In this document: in pieces, positions 46,949 to 59,630 of the stretch
Layout: each line of letters starts with the position of its first letter
Position numbering within the stretch: the first letter of the stretch is position 1
Source: Zygnema cylindricum
Taxonomy: Eukaryota; Streptophyta; Zygnematophyceae; Zygnematales; Zygnemataceae
Assembly (NCBI GenBank): GCA_037447655.1
Contig: JBBHKE010001209.1
Coordinates: 1 to 64,000, forward strand
DNA length: 64,000 nucleotides
Direction: 5' to 3'
Notes under the pieces: model-generated
Told to the model about the DNA's origin: nothing
Database searches by the model: none
Seen by the model: the letters and a program-made list of their open reading frames with translations, nothing else
Made by a program: the position numbers and the translations under genes

Positions 46949-48480
46949 GGTATCAATGTCAAAATTTTGGGGCGTCGATATAGAGTACATAAGTCTAATA
47001 ACGACTCACGGTGTACTGTACAGTAATTTCGACGGGTTTCCGCACTTTATCCCTACTTCTGGGTTGAACTTTGAAGTCTGAAGTTTGGACCGTCACTTTT
47101 GGAGTTTGTACTTTTTTGTCTTTTTGCTCTCTCAAAAGTTGGGGAGTTTGCGATACCGTACGGTCTGAGCGTCAGCCCTAGGCCGCCGCTCCGAGCTTCC
47201 GGAAGTTGCCCTCATGTTTGGTCCACCATTTTGTCGTCACTTCGGGCTACAAGAATGCAAGCTTGATCGACCAGTCTCATAATGGGATTCAACCAGCCTT
47301 GACTTGGTGAACGCGCAAAAGCCGGATTTAACGGTCGTTAGTTCTGAGTCAAACCGCTAAAAAGCAGTATACCTGGCGCACTCGTAATTTTTGCACTTTC
47401 GACAATTAGCAATTTTTATGTAGTTCACACGCGCACGCCATAAAGTGTGGCAGAACGAAGATTCGACGCATTTTTATTGGAAGATCATAATGGGACTAAA
47501 TGGTAATGTCTCGTAAACGTCCGGGGGAAACAAATTTTCGTAGACAGATATTCGTAGATAGCGTGCCGGCTTCACAACGGCCACGCGGAGCTGAAGGCCG
47601 TATCCACGCGTGTTGCAATTTCACACGCGTGAAATTTTCGGTTTTAATGACTTGCGTACCAAACGAACGTGACACGACAAAGAAAAAAAAAAGTTGAGAG
47701 CCAGCCATGTGTAAAAGCGGGTCCTCCAAGTTTAGCCCTTCAATACTACAGAACCAGCTATACCTGATCAGTACACTACAGTACGGTCATGCACTGTACT
47801 TCTGTACTGTACTGTTCTGTCCTACTCTGATGTACAAACTACAAACTTGTCGCCGCATAGCTGGGCATAAATGCACAAAGTTCCGACCGGGTTTCCTCCA
47901 TCAGCGTCTCAGCGACCCAACACTGGTGTAAGTACAGCAACTCCTGGCCGTCCAGATGTTTATTTGACGGACAAGATGTTGTATCTACTGGCTGGATAGT
48001 ATAATATAGTCGGCCAGAAGATCTGGCGGTAATTTAAATCCTCAAGATTTTCATACAGAATATTTAGGAACATGAGAGACCGCTTTGACGTTTCTTATTA
48101 CCTGCCTGATTTGAAATCCAGTAATCTTTTCAAGAAAAATTATAATGCTAAGTTCTGTCTGACGCGGAATTTTCGTCGTCCGCTGTGCCACGTGTCTTTA
48201 GTTACCACGCCTTCAGAAAATCCGAGCGCCCTACCTTTCGAAAAACACAACATTTTAAATTTTTGTCGTCGCACATGTCCGTACACTTTTTGTAGCAGAC
48301 TGTCTGTACGGATAAGCCGCTCATTTTTATCAAGCTTCTGTGCTAAACGTACACGTCCGAGCCTGAGCCTCCCGCAAAAATATTTCTGCTGACCGACGCG
48401 CTCTCCGCGAAACAAAGCAACGAACCATCCTCGGGCAGTTTCGAAATTTGTTTGGCTGCCCGATTTTGTTGTAGCTTTTC
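46949..48480. other. Upstream region of the NAC-pseudokinase gene
   Basis: No gene seen. At about 46995-47025 a relic of the CACCG-type element end occurs (cgactcacggtgtact). A G-box-like gccacgtgtc is at about 48186. Small open frames lack support. Confidence 0.45.
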
Positions 48481-48618
48481 ATGGCTCTGAAACTTTCTGA
48501 GCAAGAGTCTTCCCACCGCCTTTGCGTCTTTTCCGCCATGGGCAGCCGTTCCTTCACGTCCTTCGTCCAAAGAAACCTCATTCCCTTCGCCATTCGCTCC
48601 TCACTCTTCCTCTTATAA
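48481..48618 (+). other. Possible 45-codon upstream ORF
   Basis: ATG at 48481 opens MALKLSEQESSHRLCVFS... and stops at TAA 48616-48618, eight bases before the preferred ATG of the NAC-pseudokinase gene. If the transcript includes it, it could damp translation of the main frame. Whether transcription starts upstream of it is not known. Confidence 0.35.
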
Positions 48619-48626
48619 AACCCGCA

Positions 48627-51600
48627 ATGATGAGCAAACCAAAATTCGACATGTCGGCAGCTTTAGAAGATGACCTAGATCTGCCGGACTTGCCGCTCCT
48701 CGGACCGTTAGAGACCATAGGCCTAGGTCACATGGGAGTCCTCCATGGTTTCGCTGAGGCCACAGATAATTATTCCGAAAATATGGATTTGTCCACAGGC
48801 GGTACAACAACGCCACGTGTCATTGGAGAAGGAAGCAGTGTCTCTGGAAGCTTGAGAGCTCCTTCTTCTACTTCCTTGAACGATAGCAGCTCTCAACACT
48901 GGCAAAATTCCTTTGGAGGATCTCCTTCCATGCCTTTTGGACAGCAGGCCTTGCATTCGCTGGTAGGCTTTTGTCTTTTTAGGCTTTTGTCTTTTTCTGT
49001 TTGGTTTTCAGTTTCTGCTTAGATTCTAGGTAGAGTTTGGTGAATTGTGGCGTGTTTCAGATTTGACTTTGGTCAACGCTTGGTTGAGATCCCTTCGTTT
49101 TATGGTTGTTGAGTTCTGGTTTGTTGTTTTTGGTTCCGGTTCCGGTTCAGTTGTATTTCTTGATTCCCCAGCCTTGATGAAGGCTATTTTTTGTTCTATT
49201 CTATTTAATGTTCGTCTGAGTTTGTGCTGGATGTTTTTGTATGATTATTTGTTTGCCTTCATTTCTATTTTGGTGTGATATTTGTTGTTCCAATAATGCT
49301 AATAGTTACGGTCACATGTCAGTTTTTCTGGTGAAGGTTTTAGGTTGCTTTTTTGTTTGGGATTCTTGTTTTTTTTCTCTATGGGAAGAGCGAATCAAGC
49401 CAATTGCTGCTCCTCTTTTGTCTATCTGTACGGATATAAAAGAGATACTCTTAGGTTTCAGCCAGGAATGAATGCATTGTTTAGCTTTAATATATTTGAG
49501 TAGCATGTACAGCTACTCTTGTAGCTGATTGATGGCCGTAGATTCTCCTTTTTTTTCTGTTCAATTATCAAATATAAGCGTCAGTTAATGCTGTATTTCT
49601 ATGACTTATCACTTCTTCTTGTAGTCTGACCCAAGCTGTTTGGTCTTTCATCAAAACCTTTCTTGTCAATTATTTTCTAAAGCTTCTTTGTCAACTTTGT
49701 CCTTGCACTTTTGATACTTGAAGAGCGTTTTAAAGCTTATGGCTTTTGCCAATTTTGTGCAGCAGCTCGCTTTAAACATTGCTCGTACGGAAGAAGTTAT
49801 TAGCAATATAACTCGTGAACGTAATCAGTTTCAAAAGGAATATTCAAAGGCCCAGCTAGCAGCTCAAAAGCTTATGCAGGAGAAACTTCTTCTGGAGGAG
49901 AAAATTCGAAACTATGAGGTCCTTGTGGAACGTATGGGAATGCAAGCATTTCAGGAAGCAATGCAAACACTCAGGGATGCTTTTGATCAGGTAAAGGACT
50001 AACTCTAATAGTATTCCAACATTTCAATTTATCTCATAGCAAAAAATACAAATGTGGGGTTGGAGTGAAGTCTGACTTATTTCTGGAAAAGTTGTTTTTG
50101 TTTTGTGTCACAGGCTCCTATTCCAAGAGGCATTCGTTTTGCCCCCACTGATGTAGAAGTGTTTGATTATCTATCTCGAAAGCTTCGAGGCGCACAAGAA
50201 GATGTCGGATTGGACCGCTTTCTAGTTCGGCGTTTGCGAGGAGTACAAGATTCTGAAGGTCTTATTCCAGAAGTGGAATTATTAAAGTTTCCAAGGCCAT
50301 GGCATCTACCAGGTGTGTTCTACGTCCTTGAGTTTAGGAGAACTGCTTTTGTATTTCATGGGAGGTTTTAAGTTAAGAGCTCATTTTTTAAAGTTTTTCT
50401 CACTGATTTTGTCTTTTTTTGGGTTGGGAAACAGGTCTCGATGTGGCTCCGGATGGAAAAGGGCAAGTGGGATTTTACTTTGTTCGACCAGAATGGCGTC
50501 CCAATGAGAGAAGAAGAAGACGAGAGGCAGATATGGCCGCAAGAGACGGGAAACCTCCTTGTTGGAAGGAATCTTGTCAACCTACCACTTTTGACGATCT
50601 TCGACCAGGATATGGAGGTCGTCCAGAGAGGAGAATGTTTAGATTTAAGCTTCCCGGTACTCGAGAAGGACCTGCAGGAGAAAAGAAGGAAAAGTGGAAA
50701 ATGTACGAGTACACTCTAAAAAGTGATGCAGAAATGTATGAGGATCGACGGAACGGTTTACAGGTGTGGGTGGTTTGTAAAGTTGTAAGAGAAGGGCCCA
50801 TGACTGCAGATGAGATAGAAGAGCAGAATGAGAGGATCTTAGGTGGAGGGGGAGGAGGAGGAGGAGGAGGAGGATTTCCTGGTGCAGGTAATGGAAATTT
50901 CTTTGGAGGAGGGTTAGGAAGAGGGCCTGGAATGGGCGGACAAGACGGAACATCATCATCTGGTACCGGCGGCTCAAGTATATCTGGTCTAGGACAGTCC
51001 TTCATGGGAGGAGGAGGTCCTTTTGGGGGAGGCGGGATGCAATATTCCTTCAGAACAGCAGCAGGAGCACAATCTGGAGAGGGAAATGCAAAAGGGAGCC
51101 CTCCATCTGGTTCTAAAGGGGAGGAAAAGAGCAGTACCACTGCCTCAGGGAACTCGACAAATGGAACGTCTCAAGGTTCTGGAGAAATTAAGAGCTCTAC
51201 CAGCGCAAGTAGAGGTCTTCTAGACTGGCTTCAGTCTGTACCTCCTCCAATGCCTGTTAAAGACAGAAGAACTGGATTGGCTGTGGTTTTGGAAGATGGG
51301 TCTAAAGGGGGACAAGAAGGCGAGCTTATTGTTAATGCTGGGATTTCTTCTTCGAGCAGTGTGAGTTGGATGGCGAGATTTCCAGATGCTCAAAAGGTAG
51401 TTGGCTCTCTTCTTGAGGACTTCTTCGTGAGCAAGCTCGTTGTGCAGTTGAGACAGGAGGAAGTTTCTGGGAAGGGAGCCTGTTTGGAACCTCCTAGTTG
51501 GAGACGAGCCTTGACCGAAGAAGACTGGAAAACGGAAGAAAGTGAGGAGGATGTAGAGTTACCTGCTTCTGAAGAAGGAGAGGAGGAGGAGGTAGAAGGA

Positions 51601-53706
51601 GAATATGAAGATGACGATGAACTCTGTAGACCAATGGAAGGAAGTGCTCTGGACGTTCTTGCAAAATCAATGCTAGCGGAAGTGAAGAGTTTGTCGATTG
51701 CATTATCGGATTCCTCCGAAAAAGAAATTTCTGGTCGCCTCGAAGGTTTTCTTTCAAAGACATCTGTGGTCCTTAATGAGTTCATCAGTCAGGCAGGACG
51801 TGATGAACCGGCGGCTCAACTATGGCTAGAATCTCTTCAAGACAGTTTACAGAAAGTGAGAACCGTCATAGAAAGTCTGGCCGGGAAAGCCCAGTCTCGA
51901 ATTCTCCTTCTTGTGAAGAGTCCGGAAATGGCTCAAGAGGCTCAAGTGGCTGTGAGACGCTTGGCTCATGTTTTGTCTCTTTTACCTAATGTCCATTTGG
52001 ACGCCATGTCAGCAGACGTTAGAAGGCAACTCGGAGAATTGAAGGGAGCCATGGTTAAGGAAAATTTTGCACCGATGGCCTCGACTTTGGAGGCCATTTG
52101 CAAATTACAACAGGCCTTGGATGCAGGAAAATCTGGGCGAAAAGGTGAAGACGAAAAGAGTTTGAAGAATTGGGGTGTGAAGGAATTGGATTTGAGTTCT
52201 GATGATATTGCGGATCTGAAGGCCTTGAACAAATTGAAGGAGGCTCTGCTTGGGTTTCCGAGTAAGACGAAGGCGAGTTCCCAAATGGGTATATCTCCGG
52301 TAATGAGCAGTTTGGTGGTGGAAGTTTTCTCCCTTGTGGGTGTTCAATGGGATTCTTCAGCTGTTTCTGTGGAGTTGGAAAGGCTGGGGAAAGTCACAGA
52401 GGCTCGAGGAGTTCAGAAAAATGTAGTGAAAAATGTAAAACCTGAAGGAGAGGACGCGGATCTTGCAGAAGGGGTTATTGCTCTCTTAAGGGCTTGTTCC
52501 ACAGGTGTTGTCACCGATTACAATAGTCTCGACATCTCTCCGGATCCGAAAGTTGCGACTGGTAAATGTAAAGATTCAGTGGATTCGTGGATACCGACTC
52601 CTGCTCCTCTGGTTTACAGTTGTAAATTGTTTAACCGACAAGAGATTGACGGTGTTAAAGGGGAAAGGCTACAGGATGTCTTATCCGGAAAGCTGAACAA
52701 TTTCCCTGTCAGTTTGGTTTTCCTCGACAGAACTAAAGTTCCTGAAATTGCGTTACATCGGGAAGTGGAATCTGTTGCGAATATTCGGCATCCAAATGTC
52801 GTCTCTCTTATTGGTTGTTGCCCCGAAGCAGCTTGCCTGGTCTATGAACAACTCCCAGTTGTCAGCCTTGAGGATTATCTACACCAATCAGGAGGGTCGA
52901 CTCATCGAAATATGGGCCCAGAATTACCTCCTCTTCCATGGAACGCCCGTTTTATGATCTGTTATGAGATTGCTTCCGCCCTCGCTTTCCTACACGATCA
53001 GAAACCTGTTCAAGTCTTACATAGAGACGTTCGTCCGGCAAATGTCATGATTGGTTGGGATTCGACCAATTATGTCGCAACGGGGATATGGCCTACTAGC
53101 AAAGTCCTTCGAGGTAGTGTTGTGAGTAAACTCGCAGGTGTGGGAGTAGCTGCAATTGGTAGAGAACATGAGCCTGGAAAAACTCCTATGGATGGGGACG
53201 GACTGTATTTGGACCCGTCTTTTGCAAGATCGGACTGTTTCTTTGTTCCCTCAGCCGATGTTTATGCTTTGGGAGTTATTATGGCTCAATTGTTGACCGG
53301 ACGACATCCCCCGAGTGCGATAAGAGCCGTGGCTTCAACTTTCGATGGAGGAAAGAAGACTCTTGTGTCGGTTTTGGATCCAAAGGCTGGGGATTGGCCA
53401 ATGGGAGCCGCGGAGGTATTTGCGAGAGTCGCGTGGAAATGTTCTATGTTGGAGAGAGCTGCTCGACCAGAGCTGAAGGAAGTGCTCCCTCTACTCGAAA
53501 AGGTGGGTCAATATGTGTGTATGTGTTCTTTTTTTGGATGAGTTTTTTTTTACTTTTATTATATTACCATTTTAAGTGGCGAATATGTTGAATTGCTATT
53601 TCTTTGCTCTACGAAAGTTAGGATTTTCTGGGTGGGCGGGTGATTTTCTATGGTTGTTGTTGATTATGGGATTTTTTGTTAAATGCAGGCCGTGGGTGAA
53701 TGCTGA
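48627..53706 (+). CDS. NAC domain-UND-pseudokinase fusion protein, about 1,282 residues
   Basis: Five exons: 48627-48962, 49763-49990, 50114-50312, 50435-53502 and 53689-53706, all GT-AG and in phase. Exon 2 (residues about 113-188) is a coiled coil. Residues about 190-372 form a NAC domain: GIRFAPTDVEVFDYLSRKL, PRPWHLPG, VGFYFVRPEW, MFRFKLPGTREG, WKMYEYTL and VWVVCKVV match NAC subdomains A-E, though the WKATG core is altered (PCWKES). A Gly-rich linker follows (about 392-464), an acidic stretch, then a helical region (about 655-910; AKSMLAEVKSLS, VLSLLPNVHLDAMSADVRRQL) like the UND domain of plant U-box ligases. The end (about 985-1277) matches the kinase of U-box kinases: REVESVANIRHPNVVSLIG, VLHRDVRPANVMI, SADVYALGVIMAQLLTGRHP, RPELKEVLPLLEKV. 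No Gly-rich loop is seen, the VAIK Lys is absent (FPVSLVFLD) and DFG is AGV, so it is a probable pseudokinase. No U-box is present. An earlier in-frame ATG at 48522 is possible. Confidence 0.85.
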
Positions 53707-55847
53707 GTACTCGATAAAATAAAGGTGGTGAGGTTAAAGCTATTGGGTAAGTAGGCGAACACCAAGTACTTAGGATGAAGGGCAGGAAGGTTGTGGAATA
53801 AACAGATTTGACTGTTTCCTGTAAATGAAAAAGTGGTTCGTTGAAAAAGGGTTCCCTGCATTGATTTCTCGCATTTCTCACAAGTTCTGCTCGATTTTCA
53901 AAAGAAATGGTAATATTTGGAAGTAGTTCTACAGCCTGGTTGATCAAAATGATACTCCGTCCAGTTTACAATATTAAAACTTATGCTTCTGCCTATTTTG
54001 GCAGTTTCTGTTTGTATTTTTAGCAGTAATTAGAATACCGCCGAGAAATGAGACTTAAAAAGATATAAAGCACTTTCAAAAAATCGACGGGTGCTTGACT
54101 GTTTTTACATCTCCCTTAAAATTTTATGTCAAATTTTTGGCATGTAGGTAGTCTTAGTGTATTTATGAATAGTAATAAATTCTGGACAACCTTTTTTTTT
54201 ACCTTTCCTTTTTTTTTTTAGTTTTAGGCTTTTAATTGCCCATACTGTTTATATTTATAGAATGTTAAAGATGAAAGTCAAGCAGAAAGAGAGGTAATTC
54301 TGGTCAAGAATGCTTTAACTGTTAAACCGACGGCCAATTAGGTCTGTGCTTTTTGGTGCACACCTTAAACCATTTTGTTTTTTTTGTTTTTTATTTTTGT
54401 TTTTTTTTTTTTTTTACTTCTTTTATATGCCTCCACTCTGGATAACTGGAGAGGGTGGCGAGGAAAACCATTGGGCTTTCTTTGTCCCTTTTATATATAT
54501 ATTTTTTTGTTTCATTGTGGTTTTTGATTCATGTTATTTGTTTTTTGATTGAAGGATGTGAAAAGGTGATTTTGATTTATATATTTGGCATTAGCTTTTT
54601 TCTTTATGTTGTCTGTATATTAAATTGTGGGTTTAGAGATTTATAGACTTATGGTTTTGCAATCGAAAATATGTCAAAACTTTTGAAAACTAAATAGTAA
54701 AAAGTTGTGAAAGTGAAAGGTTGTATTACATGTGCACAAGTTATGATTTTACCTCGCCTAGTTATGTGAGCCAATAGAGAGTCAACTAATTTTTCAATGA
54801 AGAAAATTGAAAACATCTTTTTGCGATGTAAGTGAAGTTGTTCAATTCGCATGGATTTGGACCTTTTCACTATTTTTACGTAGTTTTTGTAAAATTTGTA
54901 CTCTTCGTAATTTTTGTATAGTTTTCGCTGTATGAAGTAATGGTTGATAATGATGGGTAGTGTCCAATAAATAAACCCTAAAAAAACCTTAAAAATCCTG
55001 AAAAACACTGAAAACATACAGAATGTACGTAATTGGAAGGAAAGTGTACCTCAAAAAAGTAAAAGTATGGAAAATGTCAGGCAGTTGTACTGAAATACAC
55101 AAGATTGTAAGGAAGTGTACTCTAATAACCCAAAATCCGTTAAACAGCCCTAGGAAGAACTGAAACATACACTCTGAACGTTGTAAATGTACGTAAGTGT
55201 AAATGCACATTGTATGTAGTACTTGTGCGTTCGATGCATGCATAATGTGCGAATTGAACAACTATGAACATAAGAATGCTGCTTAGTGTTTGTTACTGGA
55301 GCTAGTTTAAGCTCAGTTTGGAAATGAAACAAGACGTCTTTTAAAAATAGTTTTTTAGGGCACGACGAATAGGGGAAGAAGTGCGACCAGGGGATTGATT
55401 GAGGACCAACCATTGAGAGTTGGAGAAGATCTATACATATGCACGTGTATATAGAGGGCGCAAGATTCTTTGATCTAACGTGTCCACAATCAGAGAAAAC
55501 TAAAGGATTTCATGAGAAGAGAGGGAATAAACAAAGAAGGAAGGATTTTGGAGATAAGTTGCAAAAATCTCCAAGGGTGGTCATCATGGGTGCAAGATGG
55601 ACTATGTGGACAAGTTACAGCAACTTGTAACTTGTCCTTGGGGGATAAACCAAAGTGCATCATTAAAACTTTCACAATAACCGTTGTTAAATGCCAATAA
55701 GGATGTAGGCGTACTTGATACAACCTTGGAGCTTTCAAGATGACGCCAAAAGTGCAAAAATTAAACTCCGTCGATAACTTTTCAGTCACGCCAAGATTTG
55801 ATCAACGGTTATTTCGATTGGCTTCAAAGGAAGAAGGATCATTGGTA
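53707..55847. other. 3' flank of the NAC-pseudokinase gene and intergenic DNA
   Basis: T-rich, with no supported frame, RNA gene or repeat family. Small open frames here are composition artefacts. A 3' UTR probably occupies the first few hundred bases. Confidence 0.45.
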
Positions 55848-56411
55848 CACCTTGAATTGCTATTAGTGTTATTAACGCAAATTCGGCGCCCCCAAATTTT
55901 GACACTAAAACCTTAAATAGAATTAATAACACATTGTTTTTTTTATGTTAATTCAGGTACTGGTCAATTAGCGTTAATAACACAAATTTTTGGTCATCTT
56001 GAATAGAATGGTGTGTGGATCGTGTCAGTCCGTACAAAAGTACGAAACATGGATAAAAATAATCGCGAACGCACGTAAAACTGCGCTCAGAATAAAAGGC
56101 AAAATGAGATTGTACCTATTTTAGTGTAAAGATATTGATCGCGTATTAATTATACGGGAGAAAACCCAAATTAGAGTTATGAATCAATTAGAGTAAAAGG
56201 ACGCGATGGTGTACGATTTTGTACCCATACCTATTTTAAGGTAAAGATCTTGATCGCAGATTCACTATAGGCTAACTGTATCCAAATTAGAGTTGTGAAA
56301 AAATTGAAGTAAAAAGTTTTTTTCCGGAACGCGAAAAATCCAAATTAGAGTTAATAACACTATTTTTTTTTTTTACCAATTATTTCTTAACGCTAATAGC
56401 GATTCACGGTA
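55848..56411. mobile_element. CACC-type TA-target TIR element, possibly compound
   Basis: Starts CACCTTGAATTGCTATTAG after TA, ends cgctaatagcgattcacggt at 56410. Internal blocks aattagagtta repeat several times, which suggests nested or partly duplicated copies. Non-coding. Confidence 0.55.
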
Positions 56412-56639
56412 TACCACTCGACAACTTGCAATGACACTTTTTTTTTTTTTTTTTTTTTGGCAAGGGTGGTTGCGTCGGGAAGAGGGTCGAGGAGAACTTT
56501 TGAACTTCATAAACGGTGTGACAAGCCAAGGAGTAGCCATGACTGTGGACAACATTTCATTTCGTGAAGCTAACCTGAAGGAACCACGGTAAAACTTACG
56601 GTGGACAATAACTTCAATTTATAAAGCTTGTCGAAAGTA

Positions 56640-56857
56640 CACCGTGAATCGTTACTAGCGTTATGAAATAATTAGGGTTAAAAAACAATTAGCGTTATTA
56701 ACGCTAATTGGGAATTTGGGGATTTTCAAGGAAATCTTTGACTCTAATTGGAAATTTGGGGTTTTCCAAAAAAGAATTAATAATTCTATTTGAGAATTTT
56801 GGTCAAAATTTGGAGGCGCCGAAACAGCGTTATGAACGCTAATAGCGATTCATGCTG
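56640..56857. mobile_element. CACC-type TA-target TIR element, 218 bp
   Basis: CACCGTGAATCGTTACTAGC at the left, gctaatagcgattcatgctg at the right, TA on both sides. Near-palindromic inside (gggaatttggggattttc and related blocks). Non-coding. Confidence 0.65.
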
Positions 56858-57659
56858 TAGCTATGTCGAGCATCCGCTCCAAAAGAAAAAATCGAAGTTG
56901 TTTAAGGAGAGGAGACAATTTTCTATTTGACATGTCAAGTTTACATAAAATCGTACAATATGGGACCTTGCTGTGATGCGTGGACGAACGTACAAGAGTC
57001 GTTGACGATGATAAGGGGAGATTAAGCTTGGACGCGTTCAAGTTAATTACATTCGATTGCCCTTGACGAAAGAGGAGCGACAAGTGTCGAGCTAAGAAGC
57101 GATGTTCATCCAAAGATCCTTGTCGCATTAGACAATCTTATCTAGAGTCATGACACAACATTATCTAGTTCCTAGGTCTTTGATTCCACATCTGATTTGG
57201 TTGCCTATAACTCAGTCGGTCCGCCGGTCAGTCTCTTAGGCAAGGGGGTTACGACAATCATGCCCATGCAAAAAATTGGGGACCAACCTACTAGGATGGT
57301 CGTAGACATCCAGGGCCGATGGGAAATAGAAAAGGGGGTCCCACAGGCAAACATTTAATCCCATGGACAAGTTTGGAGGAGATCACAGGTACACATGGGT
57401 AGCGGGGTAGCGGGAGACCATCGTCGAGTCCATCGCCTCCAGGAAAGAGGTACCGTGTAGGAATCGGGGAACATGTCGCCAGGGAATGGGTTATGAGGGA
57501 AAAGAAGGTTGAATCAGGAGGATGAACCTAGGGTAACTTGGCACACTCCGCCATGGGCTCGGCAAGGCTTCTTACCGTTCTACGGTCGGTGTCCTCATGT
57601 ATGAGATACAAGCCACCTGATTGGACATTGCTACTTCTGACACCAAGCTTATTTAGTTC

Positions 57660-57835
57660 TTACAACACTCCTCTCTTGATCACCTTACAACCGCTAAAGA
57701 TATCTTTCGTTACCTGCAAGGAACTATATAACTTTGCCTCATCTGCTCATCGTCTGGTCCCACTGCTCTACTTTGCTTTGTCGATTCTGAATGAGCCTAG
57801 GATCCACATGCTTCTCCGACATAGATCCAAAGTTG
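57660..57835 (+). pseudogene. Copia RT-RNase H fragment
   Basis: A broken frame reads LTTAKDIFRYLQGTI then CSSSGPTALLCFVDSE, matching the conserved copia stretch where RT joins RNase H (AKRVLRYLQGT, then the first RNase H Asp). It is unrelated in detail to the three longer copia elements of the window and is on the plus strand. The DNA from 56858 to 57659 shows nothing else. Confidence 0.55.
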
Positions 57836-57837
57836 CA

Positions 57838-58070
57838 AAATTGCCACCCCTTTTTTGGTACCCATGGACTCAAATGGTTGACCATCGGGCTTTTTGATTA
57901 AGTCTAGGTTCATTGTATTGATATGTAGGAAGGATTCTACACTGTATAGCACTGTTAAAATTCAAGTTTGTCTATTTGTAAATGATTTCATCCACATGTC
58001 GTTTTTCGGTTTTAGCGTTGCCGCCCCTTTTTGTACCTATGGACTCTTCGCTTTTTAATAAAGTCTTGTT
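57838..58070 (+). mobile_element. Two relics of the non-LTR 3' tail
   Basis: 57838-57900 (gccacccctttttt, ggactcaaatggttgaccat) and about 58010-58070 (gccgccccttttt, ggactcttcgctttttaat) match the tail of the 3930-6357 element. Both are short, diverged and in the same orientation. The first abuts the copia fragment directly. Confidence 0.6.
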
Positions 58071-58301
58071 GCATTTGAAAGATACTTATCCAAATCCTTT
58101 TCTTGTTTCATTATTAACTGGAGGAATATGAGATATGCATTAAACCACAAATTGCAAAATACGATATAAACATAAATGCTTGTCACGGAATCAACTGATG
58201 GCACATCTGCTTTAGGGGTCACTAATTTTCAACCCCAACCAAAAATCTTCATTGGTGATTCTAATTTCAACATCTTTTCATTTACTTATTTTTCTCTCAT
58301 A

Positions 58302-58340
<39 letters not shown>

Positions 58341-59470
58341 AATTCTTGTTTACTTTAATTTCACTGAACAGTGTCAGTTTTCACAAATTTTCAGCAGAAA
58401 TTCACTCATTTTGACACAGACAAATTTTTTTTTGTTACAAAATTTCCAAAGAATACTGAAAATTCCTTTGCTTTCCTCATTGTTTACGACCCAATTTTTT
58501 TTAAAAAGATGGACTAGGTAGGACCGATTGCAAAGAGAGAAGGGAGGCGGATGAGGGAGAGGAGGGAGAGGAGAGAGAGGAAAAAGAGGAGGGAGGGGAG
58601 GAGGAAGCAGAGGGGAAGAGGAAGCAGAGGGGAGGAGGAAGAAGAGGGGGGAAAAAATAGAGAAGAGGAAGGAGATGAAGCTTTGTCATGTCCAACAAAG
58701 ACACATCCTAATTCTCACTTCCTTCGGAAAAGGGTAACGGGGAGTCCGTCGTTTCTATGTTTTTTAGTTATTTGAAAGACCCACAGGAGAGGGAAAAGCT
58801 GACAGCAGGAAAGTAGAAAAAAAGAGTCGCTCATAGTAAATAAAAGCATAACTCAGGCCGATATAAAAGAATCTCACAAGAGGGCAAAAAAGCCTCACGG
58901 AAGATATAAAAATTACTCTTACATGCAAGTATGTTTTAAACAACAATTATAATTATGAAAAAAACAGTTTCTTGGGGGGAAAGACTTGATAAATATATCC
59001 ATTTCTTAATGATGGGATCGACACTTAGTTCGAATGCGCACAAAATCGACAAATTTACTCAATAGGATATGTAATTAAACTTATTTCAAACATCAACCAG
59101 CTCACATTACAGACATTTAATACGCGCTATGACAAGGTAGAGACAAGATCCGTACTCATAGAAATACATTCACGTAAATTATCTTACATTGCTCACACAT
59201 TGATTCCCAATTGATGAACTTAATTCTCTCACAAGCTGGCTTTTTAACTTAGCCGCCAGATTGAATCTCGAAAGTTAATTCTAGAGACGTCACATTAAAC
59301 TTACAAATTTACGAACGACGCAAACTGAAACTACTCAAAACGAAAAAACTAAAATTACTGTACGGGAAACGTTACTAGCAGGAGACGAAATTACAGTACT
59401 AAAACTCCTGAACGAAAACTGAAACAAAACAAGCCGGACCGTGCACACTAAACGGACGCGCAAAAAAGTA
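58071..59470. other. Intergenic; TA microsatellite and purine tract
   Basis: A (TA)n run lies at about 58307-58336 and a purine-rich GAGGAG/AGAGG tract at about 58535-58670. No gene supported. Confidence 0.5.
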
Positions 59471-59477
59471 CAATCAA

Positions 59478-59630
59478 CTAAAAGTACAAATGAACCTAAA
59501 AGTACAAATGAACCTAAAAGTACAAATGAACCTAAAAGTACAAATGAACCTAAAAGTACAAATGACCTAAAAGTACAAATGAACCTAAAAGTACAAATGA
59601 AACTAAAAGTACAGATGAAACTAAACGAAA
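59478..59630. repeat. 18-bp tandem repeat, about eight copies
   Basis: Unit ctaaaagtacaaatgaac repeated about eight times with a few changes (one copy is 12 bases, the last two have gaaact). Because 18 is a multiple of 3, open frames cross it on both strands; they are not genes. Confidence 0.85.
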
